64,000 bases of DNA from Ilex aquifolium (taxonomy: Eukaryota > Streptophyta > Magnoliopsida > Aquifoliales > Aquifoliaceae), in NCBI GenBank assembly GCA_951799425.1, contig OX637393.1, positions 11,638,744-11,702,743 on the forward strand, read 5' to 3'. The stretch's first letter is position 1. Every line of letters starts with the position of its first letter. The notes below the pieces were generated by a model. The model saw only the letters and a list, made by a program, of their open reading frames with translations. It searched no databases and was not told the origin of the DNA. Positions 1-11,190 of this stretch are shown here, piece after piece. A program made the translations under genes and the position numbers.

Positions 1-400
1 TGTGACAAAATACCACTTGTGACAACCTGAAGAACTCAAATTCGAATTCCTTTAATTGGCGATTGTACATCAAAACGAAAAATCAACCAAAGAAAAAACA
101 AAAACCTTCTGTTCTGATCCAGTAAGACCTGTTATGTATTATGTTGATGGTTATAACTTATAGACCACATGTTGTTATGTACATATACAAACAAAACTCA
201 AAAGGATTACCATTTCCTTGGAGTGGAGAATTGAACAAAACCATAGGAAACAAAGGACGGGCGGCTACAGAATACCACCAGCTATGTGACTAAGATGGAA
301 TCTGAGTGAGTGGGGGTCCAAGGCCCCATTAGTAAGATGTGGCTGAAAGAAATAGGGGCTTATCCTATGAGGTTTACTAAGGAATTGATATTTAGAATCA
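1..400. repeat. Copy of an unclassified dispersed repeat, cut by the window edge
   Basis: This stretch aligns by eye, with many substitutions and indels, to 10583-11190. Shared landmarks in the same order are the AAAATACCA...TGTGAC start, a CTTCTRTTCTGAT block followed by AAGACCT.TTATGTA, TTATGTTGATGGTTATAA, the ATGTGA.T.AGATGGAA block, and a TGAGGTTYACTAAGGA block near the end. No terminal repeats or coding potential are visible, so the class is unknown. The left end lies outside the window. Confidence 0.6.
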
Positions 401-1486
401 CTTGTAAAGTTTAAGGTTCTCGAACCGAACTACACGATATTATTCGCTAGTTAACTCTACACAATTTTAAAACGCGTTATATATTAAAAATCAAAAACAC
501 AAACTTACAAAACACTTCATACATACTTCCACAACCAATGCGAGATTGTGTGACCAGACTAAAACATCATCGCAAAAATGAGGCACTCCATTATGTAGGA
601 CAAATATAGCAATTTCTGTCTTTATTATTATTATTGTTATTTTGTTGGGATTACAATTTAATTTAGATTATCTTTTATTATAAATATGGTTGTAAGAAGT
701 AAGACATAGATTATTAGTATTCAAATACGACTTTTTGAATATTTCTCTTATATTCCCTATAGAATCAAGTATTGTGTGTTTTGTAAATAAACAGGTGATG
801 TTTTGTTGATAAAATTCTCAGTAAGTTCTATTTTTCCTTCAGAAAAATCATTGTGTAGTATCATTGGTGAACGTTATTGGATCAAAAAGGTGAAAGATTT
901 AGTTTCACTCCAATTATGCATTTTGCTACTTAAATTTGCTCATTTTGGAACTCTATGCATGGAAAAATTTCTTGACTCTGAGCTTATTCAAACCCGATAG
1001 TTACTAGAGTCTTGTGCACTGATTATGGAGCTTTCATTCTGATTAGCTCGATCAAAAAATTACTTAGTCGTACTTTTATTTTTTCCTCATGAAATAATTA
1101 GGTCATTGATATGACTGCCAATGATCCGAAATGAAGTAAAACCATTGAAAGTTAATCAAATATTCGACCTGGTCCACAAGTAATTTATAACGATGTTCAA
1201 CGCTCAACAAAAGATTATATACAAGGCAGTATTTTTAAATATTTTGATGATGGTAGTTTGAAAAATATTTTCTTCATCTTGAAGTTTTTCTAATACTAAT
1301 GGCCCAAGTTTATTTTAATAACTAAAACTCTATCAAGTTTTACAACTAAAAAGTAACTCTACGATTAAAATACCATGGAATATTATTTACTTGATTGGCA
1401 ACTTTTGCTTCTGTACAATAAGATAATCAAAATTACTTAAATTAATAAAAAAATTATCTGAATTGAACAAATAAGTTATATTATAT
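401..1486. other. AT-rich intergenic DNA, nothing recognised
   Basis: Low-complexity AT-rich sequence with short open frames only. I see no coding motifs, terminal repeats or RNA-gene signatures. Confidence 0.5.
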
Positions 1487-1633
1487 TGTTAATGTATATA
1501 ATAACAATATGTTTGTCCTAGACTAGAAAATATCACTACTCTCTTTTACTATAAATACATGTTCTCGTGTACATTATAGATTACACTAAAATAATATATA
1601 ATTGATATTCGCTTTCTATTCTCTTATTTGACA
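1487..1633 (+). repeat. 5' LTR of the degenerate copia element
   Basis: Begins TGTTAATG and ends in CA directly before the primer site. It contains a TATA-like CTATAAATAC near 1550. At 147 bp it is short for a plant copia LTR. The left boundary rests only on the TGTTA start, because no second LTR is left for comparison. Confidence 0.6.
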
Positions 1634-1645
1634 TGGTATTAGAGC
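1634..1645 (+). other. Primer binding site, initiator tRNA-Met type
   Basis: TGGTATTAGAGC differs by one base from TGGTATCAGAGC, the site complementary to the 3' end of plant initiator tRNA-Met that most copia elements use. Confidence 0.8.
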
Positions 1646-1757
1646 CCAGACTCGTGAATCCTTATAACCAAGGTTAGTATGCTCTGTGGTTGTCCTACGA
1701 GAGATCCTCCACATCAGAACTCTTGAGACTCTTTGTCCTTTTTGTTGTCCTCCGACA

Positions 1758-2000
1758 ACCTCTCTCGATCATCCTCCGGCCATCCTCTGGCAACTTTTCG
1801 GCCATCCTCCGTCGACATTCCGATCTGTCCTCTGACCATCCTCCGGCGACGTTTCGATCTACCCCTAACCATCCTCTGGCAACCTTCTGCCATCCTCTGA
1901 CGATATTCTGATCTGCCCCTGACCATCCCCTGGCTACTTTCTGGCGATATTTTGATCACCACCAGTCATCCTCCGGCGACATTCCGAATGTGTTTCAGCC
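1758..2000 (+). repeat. Degenerate minisatellite in the copia leader
   Basis: Irregular units of about 50-60 bp built on CCATCCTCYGGCGAC followed by TTYCGATCT repeat four to five times with many changes. They lie between the primer site and the zinc-knuckle remnant. Short frames on both strands across this region are products of the repeat, not genes. Confidence 0.6.
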
Positions 2001-2056
2001 ATATTTCGATGTCCTTTGGCGACCTTCCAGTCGTTCACTAATCATTCAAATCCATT

Positions 2057-5000
2057 ATGGCGCTATCTAATATGACCCAGTCTCACTGCCCATATTGTTA
2101 CAAGATTGGTCATGCTCTATTTAACTGTCCTACCCGAGTTTGCAAGTTCTGTCACAAAAATAGTCAAAGCCACTATCTGAGTAACTATCCACAAAATTTG
2201 TACCATAATGCACCCAAGAATGGGAGACCTAACACCAACCAGCAGTATAGATCTGGCAATCATCCAGCGACAAGTCTATGCCTGTTTCTCACATTGCTGC
2301 TTCTATTGTCAATAACTTTTATCCTCCAAAGTCTTTTTTTTCGACCTTTAGTGGCAGTGATCTTGCGACTATCCTCAAACAGGTTCTTTTTGTATCACTT
2401 AATCCATCTTCTACTGCTTTGTCTACCACTTCAACTAAATCATCTTGATTCTTTGACTCTGCATGCTGTAACTACATGACCCTTGATGAATTATTTTTTT
2501 CTTCCATACAATCTGTTGGTTCTGTCAGTCCATTCACACTACAGATGGTTCACATATGCATGTCAATCACGTTGGACATATCTCCACATCCCATGTGTCA
2601 CTTCCCCATACTTATAACATACCTAATCTTACTCTTAATCACATATTAGTGGATCAACTTTGTGACCTCGAACTCACAGTTTGGTTCGCTTCTACTGGTT
2701 GTATTGTCCAAGACCCATGTACAGGACGGACCCTTGGGATAGGCTGTAAACATGGACATTTGTTTGAGCTTATACATCTTCGTTTTCCACAAAAACTATT
2801 TTCCTCCCTCCTTTCTACTGTTGCTACTTTCATTCCGACCAACTCTCCTTTCAATCTTTGGCATTCTCATATGGGTCATATTTCTTCAAGTCCTCTGCAG
2901 TATTTAATCCAATGGTCAGTTAGGGCATGCTCAGAGTGAACAACTTGGTCGTTTGTCTTGTAAACTTGCAAAACAACCAGTTTTACCTTTCAGAAACAGT
3001 AACTCTTTGTTTCTTTTGATTTAGTTCATTCTGATATTTGGGGACCTGCTCCAACTATCACTATGGGAGAGTCAAAGTACTTTGTCATTTTTATTAATGA
3101 CTATTCTCGCTTCATTTACATTCATCTTTTACAAACTCGATCTCAGTTGCCACAAATTTATTATAATTTTTCAACATAGTCCAAACTTAATTCTCACGAT
3201 CTATTAAAATCTTTAGATCTGATAATGCAATGGGATATAGAGACCCCGCATTCCTTAACTTTCTCAATCAACATGGCACCATTCCTCATCGTTCTTGTCC
3301 TAGCACATCTCAACAAAATGGAAGTGTTGAGCGCAAACATCATCATATTGTTGACACGGTTCGTGCTCTTCTCATCCCTTTTTCGTGTCCTGAGCATTTT
3401 TGGGGTGAAGTTACTCTTACTTCCATGTATACCATCAATTATATTTCCTCTCCTATTATTGGGAATTCATTTCCATATGACCAAGTGTATGACACTTCTC
3501 CTAATTATCACTCTCTTCGAGTCTTCTGTTGTGCATGTTTTGTCTTACTTCAGCCTCATGAGCGTACCAAGTTGGAACCTCGGGCAGGACTTTGTTGTTT
3601 CTTGGGTTATGGGATTGAACATAAGAGTTATCATTGTTGGGATCTATATTCCAAGCATCTTCGTATTTCTCGATATGTTGTCTTTTGGGAACACAAGTTG
3701 TTCTCCTCCTTGTCTGAGTCTCAGCTTTCATTTGCCCCTACTTCTCCTCACTTTACTGATACATCTATGGATCTATATCTTGATGACCTACATCCAGACT
3801 CATCTAAGCTCCCATCTGCGAACCATCAAACACATCCAGACTCATCTGAGCTCCCATCTACGAACTATCCAGAGGCTTCTGTCTTGCCTTCTAATCGTGA
3901 TCCTATTCTTGCCCCCATTTCATACTGATAGTGATCATGCCTCAACTCCTAAACCCTCTACACTACTTCATGGTAATACTCATCAGCAGCGTCATTCCAC
4001 TCGGATAAGGAACATTTCTGTTCTTTTACATGATTATCATTATTTCTCCACTATTTTATCTCAGCATAAGCCTCACTCTTATCATGAGGCTAGCTTTGAC
4101 CCTCATTGGCAACAAGCAATGAAAGAGGAATTGTAGGCACTAGCTGACACACATACTTGGGATTTGGCTAATCTTCCTTCTAACCAAAAGGCTATTAGGT
4201 GTAAATGGGTTTATAAGATCAAGACTCGTTCTACTGGTTCTATTGAGCATTACAAGGCTCGCTTAGTGGTCAAAGGTTTTAGACAAGAGTATGGTATTGA
4301 TTATAAGGAGACTTTTGCTCCTGTTGCTCGTCTCACTTCAGTTCGAAGCCTACTAGCTGTTGTTGCATCCCACCAGTGAAAATTATATCAGATGGATGTT
4401 AAAAATGTAGTTCTTAATGGTAACCTTACTGAGGTAGTTTACATGCAGCCCCCTCCTGGCTATCCTCATTCACCATATCATGTATGTCGACTTCATTGTG
4501 CACTATATGGCTTCAAGCAAGTCCCTAGAGTCTGATTTGCAAAGTTAGTGCTAACATTGAAAATTTTGGTTTCTCTTCTAGCCTTTATGATTTGGCTCTC
4601 TTTGTTTGTAAGTCTAAGCGTGGCACTACTCTATTACTTCTCTATGTTGATGATATGATTATCACTAGGGATGATGTTTCTGGTATTTTTGATCTCAAAC
4701 ATCTTCTCCACACACACTTTGAGATGAAGGATCTTGGTTCTCTCAGCTACTTCTTGGTCCTTGAGATCTTGTCTGACTCCAATGGGTATTATCTCCCTTA
4801 GGCCAAGTATGCCTCTGATATTCTTACTCGTGCTGGACTCATTGATTGCAAGATTGTACCTGGCCTATTAGAGAAATTTTTTTGACTTAATCCCTTGGAT
4901 GGCACACCTCTTCCTGATGTCACTCTTTACTGCCAGTTGGTAGGTAGTCTTGTGTATCTCACTGTTACTCGCCCAAATATAGCCCATGTTGTTCATCTTG

Positions 5001-5500
5001 TCAGCCAATTTTGACTGCCCCTCGCTCTACTCATTATGTTGTTGATCTTCGTATTCTACGATATATTAAGGATACTATGTTTCATGGACTTCATTACTCT
5101 ACTCATCCATCTCTCGAGGTACGTGTCTATTCTGATGCTGGCTAGGCAAGAGATCCTACTGATCATTGTTCTATCCCTAGTTACTATTTCTTTCTGGGTG
5201 ACTCTCTTATCTCTTGGCTCAATAAAAAACAATTTGTTATCTCTCGATCCAGTACAGAGGCAGAGTACCGTGCTGTTGCTGACACTATCCAGGAGCTTCT
5301 TTGGTTTCGTTGACTCTTAAAAGATGTAGGTATCTTTCATTCTGGTGATACTATTCTTTATTGTGACAATCAGAGTACGATACAAATTGCTCACAATGAT
5401 ATTTTCTATGATCGCACCAAGCATATTGAGATTGATTGTCATTTTGTGCGACAACATGTGGCTCGAAGCACAGTTCATTTTCTCTCTGTTTCTTCATTTG
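2057..5500 (+). pseudogene. Broken copia gag-pol
   Basis: Recognisable blocks, in several frames: a CCHC knuckle CPYCYKIGHALFNC at about 2085-2130; a GAG-pre-integrase block WHSHMGHISSSPLQYL at about 2860-2910; integrase pieces with HSDIWGPAP near 3030 and QQNGSVERKHH near 3310-3350; reverse transcriptase start RCKWVYKIKTRSTGSIEHYK at about 4195-4255, then ARLVVKGFRQEYGIDYKETF; the catalytic YVDDMII at about 4640; and the RNase H hallmark SRSSTEAEYRAVADT near 5250-5290 with a TKHIEIDCHFVR tail near 5420. Many stops and frameshifts separate them. No aspartic protease motif was found. The element cannot encode a working polyprotein. Confidence 0.85.
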
Positions 5501-5512
5501 ACCAGACATATA

Positions 5513-7626
5513 CTGAAATGAGTATATTTTAAAAATATTAAATGTAGAACCTTAATTAGTATTTTTGCAACTTAAAAACAAAAAGATGATTATCCAATTA
5601 TTATATTCAGATATCTTTATTGGAATCTAGAATTACATATGTGATTATTCATATCACTTTTAAAAAATTTCGGATGATTCTTTGTGTAAACAACTGCTTG
5701 TCAGTAAGAGTAATTATGTATTTCTGATTATAGGTATTGTTTTGGATCAAAAAAACTCTTTAAATTGTACCTATTGGCTTACTAGTTTCATGTGGTGGAC
5801 TCAATGGACTTGTCCTTGTAATAAAACTTTGTTATATATCACGAGTCACTTTCAACATTCCCTCTCGTGCTGTAACATTGCCTTAATTTATGAGTAGTTA
5901 TCGAAGAATTATTGTCCAACATAATGGACCATTAATTAACTCACAATGATAACACCCAATAAAGATTTTTACAATTACAACTTAACATTTGAAAGTTACA
6001 ACTTTCATGATCGATCGCAATGTTTTAGGATCGATCATGTCAATTATAAATTATAATTTGCACCTTAAAAATTATAACTTTATCTTAAAAAATTAAAATT
6101 TTTAATATATCAACGACGATACTGTAATCTTTTACTCTCATCAGTTGCTGCAAAAAGAGAAACATGTCACAATTGCCCTGTTGAGGATTGACTGCCATAC
6201 CGTTAAAAAAAAATGTCGGTATCATACCTTCAAATTTTACTATATTAAAGGATAATTTTATAATTTTTGTGGATAATTTTACAACCAAAAAATTGATCAC
6301 TTTTGTGAGTGATTTATAATTTTTGTGGGTGTTTTTATCACTGTTATGGTAATTATTTTTACCATTTTTCTTCCATACAAACAAATTATTATTTTTATGG
6401 GTGTTTTACTACATTTGTTGGTGTTTTTACCATTGTTATGATAACTATTTTTACCATTTTTTTTAGGTACCACAACAATAGTAAACGCACCCACAAATTT
6501 AGTAAAAATAACTACAAACGTGATAAATGTAAGTTTGATAACGAAATTTTATTTTTTTTGATACCGTAGTCAACTCCATTTAATGTTGGTGTTGCAAATG
6601 CATAGTACGATGATCCATCAACTAAGAAAAACTATCAACATTAATAACACAAAATTTACGTGATTTCATAGAAATTTTACTTACATCTACGGAAACAAAT
6701 TGTTTTATTATATCAAAATTTGAATAGGATTATAACTTATTTATGGTCACTAATTAATAATTCTAATCTTAGTTCAATGCAAAAATCTAATCGCTAATCC
6801 ACAATATAACCGTACCATACCGGAACGTTTTGCTCACACGCTCCACTCAGTTACGCCACTCTCTGCTTTGTGCACTAATCTATTATCTTTTGGGCTTAGT
6901 AAATACCAAACATCCACTATTTTTAACAATTTGACTCCACCGAAGCCCCGAGATGCTACTTGTCGACCTTGAAACAATTCGACTCGATGACGATGACAAG
7001 TGATTTAAAAAATATTAAGCGGATTAATTTAATATTCACTTGTTTGACATTCTTTGAAAAAAAAAAACTTGTTTTGGAAGAAATCATAGAATTGATCAAC
7101 AATTAGATGCTGAATTAGTTGGATTATCTATCACGATATATCCTCTTAACGTGTTGTAAGAACACAACAGGATCATGCTGACTAAGAATTATTCTCGACA
7201 TCATATCCATTTTCATTTCTAGTCTACACGATTATTATATTAGGAGATGTGTTACATCAAATCTTTACTTTTATATTTCAAATTAATAGGTGTCGTTCTC
7301 TTAAAACTTGTCAAATTATACTATAGACAACACAATGACTTTCCATACAGCTTAAATCATTTATAATAATTGATCTTGAAAATAACAAAATAAGATAAAA
7401 TAATAATGTAATAATAATTTAAGAAGTAAAACTTTTTTATTAGATAAAATATGAAAAGATAGTGGCAAAAAATTAATTTTTATAACCATACACTACTAAG
7501 GTTTGACGATTTCATATTTAGACTAGGTCTGAACCTAGTTTTATGGGTTAAACCCAAATTATCAAAAGACAAGTCAGGCTTAACTCATTGCCTTAGTCTA
7601 ATCCAAAGTCTAAGAGTCCAAGAAGA
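5513..7626. other. AT-rich intergenic DNA
   Basis: No gene or terminal repeat recognised. At 6300-6470 a TGGGTGTTTTTA...ACCATTTTT phrase recurs with variation, giving open frames on both strands that I regard as chance. Otherwise low complexity. Confidence 0.45.
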
Positions 7627-8025
7627 TTCAATGCACGTGAAAAATCAATCATCGAGATAGTCATTATTACAAGATAATACATATCCCTAATTATAGCTAT
7701 CCTCTTTGATAAATTAGTAGCTTGACATTCATGTCACCGTCACAGTTAGGGTTCTGTGCTTATAAATTGTAAAACCCCTACACATGGGGATAAAGAACAC
7801 ACATCACACCTTAAGCGTACTCTTGTTTTCTCTCTCTCTCTTCAATTACCTTGTACTTTCTTATTAATAGAGTTCTCCGACCATTGTTGCAGCCTTTAGT
7901 GGTCAGGTCACCCAAACCCAACCACCCAATCTTTATCTTTTATTATTGATTATTTCATAAATTGTTTTACTACATACACTCGACTGATTTATTGTGCATA
8001 ATCAATTCTGTGCATTATCAATGTT
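7627..8025 (+). repeat. LTR-like repeat, inverted relative to 22800-24760
   Basis: This sequence aligns to the reverse complement of 22830-23215. Shared blocks are AATCAATCATCG, GATAAATTAGTAGCTT, a TATA-like CTTATAAATTGTAAAACCCC, CCCCTACACATGGGG, a CT-rich run, TTAATAGAGTTCT and CAATCTTTRTCTTTTATTATT. Weaker similarity extends left to about 7510. The TATA box, downstream polypyrimidine and A/T-rich end suggest an LTR, but neither end has a clear TG/CA boundary or target duplication, so I cannot tell a solo LTR from a fragment. Confidence 0.55.
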
Positions 8026-8030
8026 AACAA

Positions 8031-8100
8031 TTGGTCTAATGACCACCACTTCACTGTTGAACTTTAAACTCGTGAGTTCGAATCTCGTCTTTTTCTCACA
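8031..8100 (+). repeat. Possible tRNA-derived SINE fragment
   Basis: TGGTCTAATGACC resembles a pol III box A, and GAGTTCGAATCTC about 50 bp downstream resembles box B (GGTTCGANNCC). An A/T-rich tail with AAATAAATAAATAAC follows near 8120-8140. The flanking DNA does not fold as a tRNA. A weak call that could be coincidence. Confidence 0.3.
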
Positions 8101-8939
8101 ATAATAGTGTTTGACCCAAAATAAATAAATAACATACCCTACCCCAATTGATGAACATAATTGTAGGCGACCGAGCAGCCTACAATCTAGACTTTCTAGA
8201 GGGGCATTCTATTGTCAACTACAAACTTTTGTTCTTGTGCGGTGTCCCATTTTTTTAAGACAGTCAGACGTATATTACATATACTAAGCTGCAACATAAT
8301 ATTCACAATAATATGCACACCATGTGAAATTCTGGTAGCATATTCTGGGGATGCTTGAAGTATATGCTCAGTCTCATTTTGATTACTCAATTTCTAATAG
8401 TTCCGTTCTACGTAACGTTTAGTATTTGTTTTCAAATGATTTTGCCAATTTTCCTTTAAATAAAAATAGAAATATGTTAATAACCATCAGATGAACAAAA
8501 ATGTTAATAATCACTAACAAATTGGACACTTCAAGAACAAAAATGGCACAAAAGAAAGAAGAAAAACGCCACAATATAAAGTAGAGGGATGCAAGTTAAA
8601 TAGGGCGTACTTCAAGGACCACAAGTATATTTTATCCTAAATTTTTCATCAACATCGGGGATCTAATTTACTATAGCTATTAGATTGGTCGTGAGTTTCA
8701 AAGTTGGCTGAAGGTCACTTTCAATCTAACAAGTACAATTATTTAGGTCCATATATTAGATTTTCAAGTTAGGTCTAAATAATATTTTTCATTGATGTTT
8801 CATATGCATTATGCATGTACCAATCTTTCAATTGACAATTCATTTGAATATTTTGATAAATTAAACTTTTTACGTCAGTCGAATTAAAATTTAATTGAAA
8901 TACTTCTAATAACGCTAAAGTAGTTATGCCTTTTTTTAA
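8101..8939. other. Intergenic, nothing recognised
   Basis: AT-rich sequence without coding motifs, paired ends or tandem structure. Confidence 0.45.
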
Positions 8940-9090
8940 TGCCCCAATCACCACCACCACACAGCCGTCTCTATCACCCCACAGCCACCTCCACCCCCAC
9001 CATAGTTGCCACCACCACCCCCAGCCCCATGCCACCACCTTCTCACACCAATCACCCACCGCCACTAGTGCACTGTCACCACCATTACAT
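8940..9090. repeat. CCA/CCCCA-rich simple sequence
   Basis: Imperfect CCACCA, CCCCCAC and CAGCCA repeats. The proline/histidine/threonine-rich or tryptophan/glycine-rich frames across it follow from base composition and are not called as genes. Confidence 0.75.
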
Positions 9091-9094
9091 ACAG

Positions 9095-9330
9095 ATGTAT
9101 ATAGAAATATTAGTTTTGACCAAATACATGGTTCAGAGGAACCCTTATCAGGATTCAGTAGCTTAAGCGTCAAGTAAGAGCTTTTAATAGTGTTGCCTTT
9201 GTGGAAATGGCTGAATACATAGTTGAATTTGAATGGGAAAGCTTTGAGCCTGATAATGAATATTCTTCATTATATAGTATTCCTTTCAAATTCGACAAGT
9301 GCGAATGAGAATTATGCTAAGAATTGTCTT
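9095..9330 (+). repeat. Segment duplicated at 20757-20990 plus 22145 onward
   Basis: TATTAGTTTTGACCAAATACATGG...GAGGAA, then TGGAAATGGCTGAA.ATA..AGTTGA, GAATGGGAAA, and after a gap AATTATGCTAAGA match the DNA flanking the LINE and the solo LTR further right. In that copy the segment is split by the 1149-bp solo LTR; here it is uninterrupted. It serves as the empty-site comparison for that insertion. Class unknown. Confidence 0.65.
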
Positions 9331-9621
9331 CTTTATAAACTTGTTTAGTTGTTATTGTAAGAAAAAAAATTATGTTTTTGACTTTATTTCCTGATTTTTG
9401 TTGTTATATGAAGTAGTATAGAATTAAATAGTTTTGTTTTGGTTAGATTAGGGATTAATTAATATTATGTATATCTTTAAAGACTTAGAATTGGTTGAAA
9501 GACAAAAGAGTCGTGTGATTTTTGCTTCAGGTGTAATACCCAAACACGAAGATATCACGAAATAATACAAACTCGAAATTACATGACACATATGATAACA
9601 TGATTTGATCGATAAACACTA

Positions 9622-9750
9622 CCAAAAAATAAAAGACAGTTTGATCCTCTGGTTCTCTAAATTCTTGTCAATTATCATTTGCATCGAAAAAATAAAAGAC
9701 AGTTTGACCCTCTGATTCTCATAATTATTGTCAATTATCAGTTGTATCAA
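9622..9750 (+). repeat. Tandem duplication of about 62 bp
   Basis: Two adjacent copies starting AAAAAATAAAAGACAGTTTG, continuing through ATCCTCTGGTTCTC or ACCCTCTGATTCTC, and ending TTGTCAATTATCA.TTG. They differ at about 9-10 positions. Confidence 0.8.
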
Positions 9751-9812
9751 TTAATCTTTCTCTATGCGATAAAACACTGGATATAATTTTTTTATTATGT
9801 TTTATTTATATT

Positions 9813-10427
9813 TGAGGTGTAAAAAATTGAGAAGAGTGAGCTAGAGAACTGAATGTGTGTTCTGTATGAGTGCGTGTGTGCAGAATAACAATAATTAGAA
9901 CACAAGGGTATAAGTGATTAATCAAGCTGGAGAGTTTGGGTAGTCCACAGTAATATATCTCTTGCTCCTCTAGTTTATATTACTTGGGGAAAAAGAAGAT
10001 TACAATCCCTTGAGAATACAATTGTCCATTCTTTGGGTGAGGTAAAGGTTTATGTATTTATACACTAGGGCAATGTGGTCCTCGTTGTCATGATTAAGTG
10101 GCCCTCCAAATCAGTTAGAATATTTTCGAAATCATTGGCCGTTAAAGGCTACTTTCTTTAGATACGATAACTCGCTTGGTGGTTGGGTTTATTTTCTCCC
10201 TACCCAAGGTAAGGTTTTCTGGTGGAATTCCTTTCTTGCCTTTCCTAAAGATCATCAAGCCACTTGGCATATCTAATGAGCCCTTTCCTTATGTGGCCTG
10301 GCCGGCCAGACCTAGGCAGAGGTAGCCACTTTCTGATTGCTAGATTGGGCTTATCATATTCATTCCAAATTGACTAGGTATGCCCAACCATGTATGGACT
10401 AGGCTGGCTATTTTAACCGACACATCA
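9813..10427 (-). mobile_element. Solo LTR with ATATT target duplication
   Basis: The 615-bp sequence runs TGAGGTGT...ACACATCA on the plus strand and is flanked on both sides by ATATT (9808-9812 and 10428-10432). The terminal octamers are inverted with one mismatch. On the minus strand a TATA box TATAAATA lies at 10055-10062, which sets the orientation. No internal coding region is present, so this is a solo LTR left by recombination between two LTRs. Family not identified. Confidence 0.8.
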
Positions 10428-10526
10428 ATATTAATGACAATTTGTGGGAGCTTCTATCATCGTGATGTGGAGGGTTGGAGAAAAATGGATATGGCAATCA
10501 AACGTAGCTACTAATAACTCACGAAT

Positions 10527-10920
10527 GGTTTAGATGTCTATAAGGCCAAAAACGTAATTAGATCATGACCCAGAAAAAGTCAAAGTGATAAAATACCATC
10601 TGTGACGACTTTAATAACTCAAGTTCAAATTCCTTTTCGATTGTAGTGTTCAACAAATAAATAAAAGACGCAAAAAAACTTCTATTCTACGCCAGCCTAC
10701 AAGTAATAGAAAGAAAAAGTTCTCCACGTATAGTTTAGATTTCTAGGCCAAAGAAAGTGATTAGATCACGACCCAAAAAAAGGTCAAAGGGATAAAAATG
10801 CCATCTTTTAAAATACCACCTACGGCGATCTGAATAATTCAAGTTAAAATTCCCTTTTCCATTGCTCCGTGCAGAAAATATATAAAAAAAACATAAAAAA
10901 CTTCTATTCTGATTGACTAA
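10527..10920 (+). repeat. Tandem duplication of about 200 bp
   Basis: Copy 1 (about 10527-10700) and copy 2 (about 10731-10920) share GTTTAGAT.TCTA, GGCCAAA, TTAGATCAYGACCCA, AAAGTCAAAG.GATAAAA, AATAA.TCAAGTT.AAATTCC and AAAAAACTTCTATTCT. The right copy carries an extra internal piece. The array belongs to the dispersed repeat also seen at 1-400. Confidence 0.7.
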
Positions 10921-11190
10921 GACCTATTATGTACTTATGTTGATGGTTATAATTTTTTTTTTTGATCCAAGATGGTTATAATTCACTTGGTCTATTATGT
11001 CTGTTACACTTATCCAGCCAAACTCAAAGCATTACCACCTTCACCAGATATGTGATTGAGATGGAACCTGCTTCCATCCTATTACCACCATGTGTAAGTG
11101 GGGTTAAAGTCCCTATTGGAATGATGAGCTTGAAAACAGCGGTTTATCTGATGAGGTTCACTAAGGATTTTTTGTTTTTTTTGTTCATGT
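10583..11190 (+). repeat. Second copy of the dispersed repeat seen at 1-400
   Basis: Shares the ordered landmarks listed for 1-400. A T-rich stretch interrupts it near 10950. No terminal repeats or intact frame. Confidence 0.6.

Larger units (their letters stand above)
1487..5512 (+). mobile_element. Degenerate, 3'-truncated Ty1/copia retrotransposon
   Basis: Order of parts: a short LTR (1487-1633), a tRNA-Met-type primer site at 1634, a repetitive leader, a gag zinc knuckle, the GAG-pre-integrase block, integrase, reverse transcriptase and RNase H in the copia order. The reading frame is broken many times by stops and indels. The region between the primer site and the zinc knuckle is only about 420 bp, so most of gag is missing. 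Homology stops just after the RNase H tail, near 5512, where the polypurine tract and 3' LTR would be expected, so the 3' end is lost and no target duplication can be checked. An old, dead insertion. Confidence 0.85.

Noticed and set aside
803..1000. 65-residue plus-strand frame near the window start
   Set aside because: Low-complexity composition, non-ATG start, no recognisable domain, AT-rich surroundings.
6085..6569. Overlapping frames on both strands with Tyr/Phe/Asn-rich content
   Set aside because: Caused by the recurring TTTTTACCATTTTT phrases; no coding character.
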